From Planctomycetaceae bacterium UBA6163 (GTDB lineage: Bacteria; Planctomycetota; Planctomycetia; Pirellulales; Pirellulaceae), in assembly GCA_002428205.1 (NCBI GenBank), contig DIUH01000262.1, positions 983 to 8,241 of the forward strand: a stretch of DNA of 7,259 nucleotides, given 5' to 3'. The stretch's first letter is position 1. Every line of letters begins with the position of its first letter. Under the pieces are notes generated by a model, which made no database searches, was not told the DNA's origin, and was given only the letters and a program-made list of their open reading frames with translations. A program made the translations under genes and the position numbers. This document shows, one piece after another, positions 4,503 to 7,259 of this stretch.

Positions 4503-7259
4503 TTAATCAGCCAGATAAAACAAAGGACGGCCCGCTAATTGATCTCGCGAATTGCCGTTGAAAGCCGGTGCGCCGCCAGCGATCTTTCCGACGACAACGA
4601 TGTCGGTCTGCGTCGAGCTTTCGGACGATGGCCGCGCGATCGCCAGTTGGCCATTATCGTCGACGGTCCGCTGGAGGTGCGGCATGGCGTTTCCGCCGGA
4701 ATCTCGCACGATGCAGCCAACCCAAGTGTATCTCCGCTTTCTCAGGCTTGCCGATTCTTGCGACACCGTCGGAAGCGATCGATATAATTCGGCGACTCGC
4801 TTGATCACGACATCTTCGACCTCGCTGGCCAGTTTACTTGATAGCGCCGCAGGCTCATACCATATGTCTCGGATATGAGCCCGCTGGCTCAGCAGCGCCA
4901 ATTCCTTCACCAATTGGCTCGCCAATTCGGGGCTCTCCTCGGCGGTGCCAGCCAACAAGTGGGCAATCAACATTTCTTTTACCAGTGAATCAAGCTCCGG
5001 GCGTGATCTCAATTCGGCAATCAGTTTTAACAGTTCGCGGTCCCAGTCCTTCGCGAACGTGGGTGCCATCGATTGATGCTGGATGTTTAACCAGCGAATC
5101 GTCGTGAAAGGCTCTTGAATGACTTTGAAGGGGCCACTGAGCGGTGCGCTTCTTTTAACTGCCCCACTGCCATTGACCACCAATTCGAGACTGCGCGGAT
5201 CTGGCGTCTGGAATATTGCTTTATTTCGATCGTAGTAATGATTGTAAATGAAATGCCGCTTTCCTATACCATCGGTGTCGACGATTGTGTAAAGATCGGC
5301 CACAACCGTATCACTTAAATCACCCAGCAATCCCTGTAACGCCGTTACGCGACCGCCGTACCGCGACATCCGATCGTGCCATTTTCCGGTCGATGCCGCG
5401 GCAGGGTTGTTGGCCAAGCGAGTCTTTAAAACTCTGTCTTGAGCGAGTACGTTTGAAACGATTTGCTCAGTGAATGGGCTGTCGAGTGCCGTAGCGACCG
5501 CACTGGCCAGCGCGTTCCATTCTTCCGGCAAGTCCCAGTGCTTGCGTTCGCCGGCCGCTTTCTCGAACTCGGCCACAAGCGGCGAATCGGGGACTGCCCC
5601 CGAGAACGCTTTCAAGTTTCGCTCCAAGTCGTTCAGTGTCGCTGACTTGATGATCCGAGTGATCGCTTCCGACTCGGCTTGCTGGCGCATGCGTCGGTCC
5701 CGCAGCGCGTCGCGGATTGCCACACCGCGGTTCTTTAACGATGTCGCCTGTGCTTTCGCCGACGAGTTGGCTCGTCGGTAGGTCGATGCCAGTTCGTCGA
5801 TCGATGAAAGCACTTCGACTAGCGAGGTATTCGCAACTTGATCAGCGGGCAATTTCTCGATCTCATCCAATCGCGACTTCAATGATGCGATCTGAGCAAG
5901 CAGTTGCGTCGTCTGGTTCGTTTCGATCTCGCTTTCCCACTGGGTGTAACGCCGCCGTACACCGAACGCGTTCGCCTTTTCATCTTCCGTGAATGCCAAC
6001 GATTCGGCTTTGCCTAATGATGACAAATCCATCGCGTCGGGCGATTGCACATCGGCGAGCGTCAAGTATTGATTAAACTGTTCCACCCGCGATGCATCTT
6101 CGGCCAACAGCGATTGCAGCGATGCGTTGAGCGCCGTCAGGCGAGAATCGCGGACGACGTTTGGCGAATCGGCTTCCAGCTTGTTCCAGAAGGTTTCGGC
6201 GTCTGACAAACGTTTGGTATCGACCATCGAACGCAGTTGCGTTTCGGCTGATAAAATCTCGCGTTCTAGGTTATCGGCCCGCTGCCAAACGACAACGATA
6301 CCGACAATGATCGCTGCGGTGGCGACGATCGCGGCCAGGATCGCTTGATTGCGACGCTTACCCGCGATGTCGATCTGTTCAACCGCCAGTCGATACCGCT
6401 GAATCAGCTCGATCGGTGGCGGTTCATCAAACTGGCTGAGCGCCCCGAAGGCAGCATCGAGCGTATGGCGATCGGCGCGGCGGTCGAGTGCCGCATCGAG
6501 TTTCCCGAGCGCCGCAGCACGTTCACGTTTCTCCAAAGCTTCGCGGTCGATTTCTTTCAACCACTCGACGGCCCCGGAAACCTGTTCGATCAATTCGGGA
6601 TCAACTGGCGATTTGAACAACGCAGCCATTCGGTCCCAATCGGCAACCAAGGCCCGGGCGGCCGGTTCATCGAATTGGCAGAATGCGTCGTAGATTGACG
6701 AAGCGAGTTTGGAGAGCTCACCAGCGACGCGTGTTTGATTGATTTCCTCCAGTGCGGATTTGACCTTGATTGCCAAGTCGCGATCGACCTCGATGCGCCA
6801 CGCGGGCCCCGTCAACTCGGCGAGCAACGAGCGCAGTTTTTGTTCGTCTTTGGTGGCGACGGCATCTTTCACATCGGGCTCAAGTTGTTTGACGCGAGCC
6901 CGTTCCCACAGTTCAATATCATCTTGCCAAACCCCATTGGTCGAATCGATTTCGGCGATGCGGCGCAGCGTTTTCAGTCGCCAAGCGAGCGGTGCGCGGG
7001 CGATGGCCAAGCGACGGTGGTGTTTTAAGAGCGCGTCGAGCGGTTGAGCATCGACCATTGCCTCGTTCAATTGATCGACCATATCCCGCTGCAAGTCTTG
7101 CGGCAGCGGGATTGAGTAGAACTGTAAGATCTCGCACCACTCATCGAACTCGGGAAAATCGAGAGCGGCGGCGGAATCGATCGCGTTGGGATTGAGGCTA
7201 GCCGACTGGATCGCTTCGCTGCGCAATCCTTTGTGCAACAGCGAAACGGCCTTGGAGAG
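4503..7259 (-). CDS. Large single-pass membrane protein with helical repeats, function unknown (5' end outside window)
   Basis: I do not recognise a named family. The frame is open to the right edge: seven codons (LSKAVSL) precede the TTG at 7238, the first possible start in the window, so the true start is probably outside and TTG should not be trusted. Numbered from 7238, residues 1-297 are helical and charged and carry two copies of QFDEP (188-192 and 269-273) in similar helical surroundings. Residues 299-318 are one membrane helix, preceded by KRRN, which suggests N-terminus in the cytoplasm and about 590 residues outside. Residues 320-620 are rich in predicted helix and coiled coil, 640-720 look mixed, and 837-911 look like a small beta-rich domain ending FYLAD. 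Only three cysteines are visible. It is the first visible gene of the operon, 19 bases before the GYF gene. I infer a structural or scaffold role in the same envelope complex. I recall similar planctomycete hypothetical proteins but could not check. Confidence 0.85.
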   Translation of the reverse strand, partial: LSKAVSLLHKGLRSEAIQSASLNPNAIDSAAALDFPEFDEWCEILQFYSIPLPQDLQRDMVDQLNEAMVDAQPLDALLKHHRRLAIARAPLAWRLKTLRRIAEIDSTNGVWQDDIELWERARVKQLEPDVKDAVATKDEQKLRSLLAELTGPAWRIEVDRDLAIKVKSALEEINQTRVAGELSKLASSIYDAFCQFDEPAARALVADWDRMAALFKSPVDPELIEQVSGAVEWLKEIDREALEKRERAAALGKLDAALDRRADRHTLDAAFGALSQFDEPPPIELIQRYRLAVEQIDIAGKRRNQAILAAIVATAAIIVGIVVVWQRADNLEREILSAETQLRSMVDTKRLSDAETFWNKLEADSPNVVRDSRLTALNASLQSLLAEDASRVEQFNQYLTLADVQSPDAMDLSSLGKAESLAFTEDEKANAFGVRRRYTQWESEIETNQTTQLLAQIASLKSRLDEIEKLPADQVANTSLVEVLSSIDELASTYRRANSSAKAQATSLKNRGVAIRDALRDRRMRQQAESEAITRIIKSATLNDLERNLKAFSGAVPDSPLVAEFEKAAGERKHWDLPEEWNALASAVATALDSPFTEQIVSNVLAQDRVLKTRLANNPAAASTGKWHDRMSRYGGRVTALQGLLGDLSDTVVADLYTIVDTDGIGKRHFIYNHYYDRNKAIFQTPDPRSLELVVNGSGAVKRSAPLSGPFKVIQEPFTTIRWLNIQHQSMAPTFAKDWDRELLKLIAELRSRPELDSLVKEMLIAHLLAGTAEESPELASQLVKELALLSQRAHIRDIWYEPAALSSKLASEVEDVVIKRVAELYRSLPTVSQESASLRKRRYTWVGCIVRDSGGNAMPHLQRTVDDNGQLAIARPSSESSTQTDIVVVGKIAGGAPAFNGNSRDQLAGRPLFYLAD

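Noticed and set aside
7236..7238. TTG as the true start of the large protein
   Set aside because: The frame continues upstream to the window edge with plausible helical residues and no stop, so this is only the first possible start in the window.

Overview
This is a 7.26 kb stretch of bacterial chromosome in which every gene I can support lies on the minus strand, so transcription runs from the right edge towards the left. The style of the proteins suggests a planctomycete of the Pirellulaceae/Rhodopirellula kind. The clues are bacterial GYF_2 domains, MotB-like proteins ending in an unfamiliar alpha/beta domain, large 'hypothetical' coiled-coil proteins, and a spacer repeat beginning GTTCGTAGTCCC. 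This assignment rests on recognition by eye and was not checked by a search.

Layout from right to left: (1) 7259-4503, a large single-pass membrane protein of at least 918 residues, cut by the right edge. (2) 4483-3536, a membrane protein with two cytoplasmic GYF_2 domains and three membrane segments. (3) 3533-2661, a MotA/TolQ/ExbB-type proton channel subunit with MotA-like four-segment topology. (4) 2657-1830 and (5) 1800-889, two MotB/ExbD-like subunits that are diverged paralogues of each other. The gaps are 19, 2, 3 and 29 bases, so these five genes look like one operon. (6) 888-635 is a spacer holding a long imperfect inverted repeat (664-832). (7) From 628 or 634 to the left edge is a secreted, low-complexity protein with collagen-like Gly-X-Pro triplets and a four-cysteine cluster. 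It is cut by the window edge.

The five-gene operon is the notable content. A proton channel (gene 3) sits with two different partners (genes 4 and 5). Each partner has one N-terminal membrane helix carrying an aspartate at residue 17, a long coiled coil and a related C-terminal domain, and neither has a recognisable OmpA-like peptidoglycan-binding domain. The likely product is a proton-driven envelope motor or force transducer, possibly with a mixed pair of MotB-like subunits. The GYF protein could act as a cytoplasmic docking subunit, since the channel's cytoplasmic N-terminus is proline-rich. The large protein could connect cytoplasm and periplasm. What the machine does cannot be read from this window.
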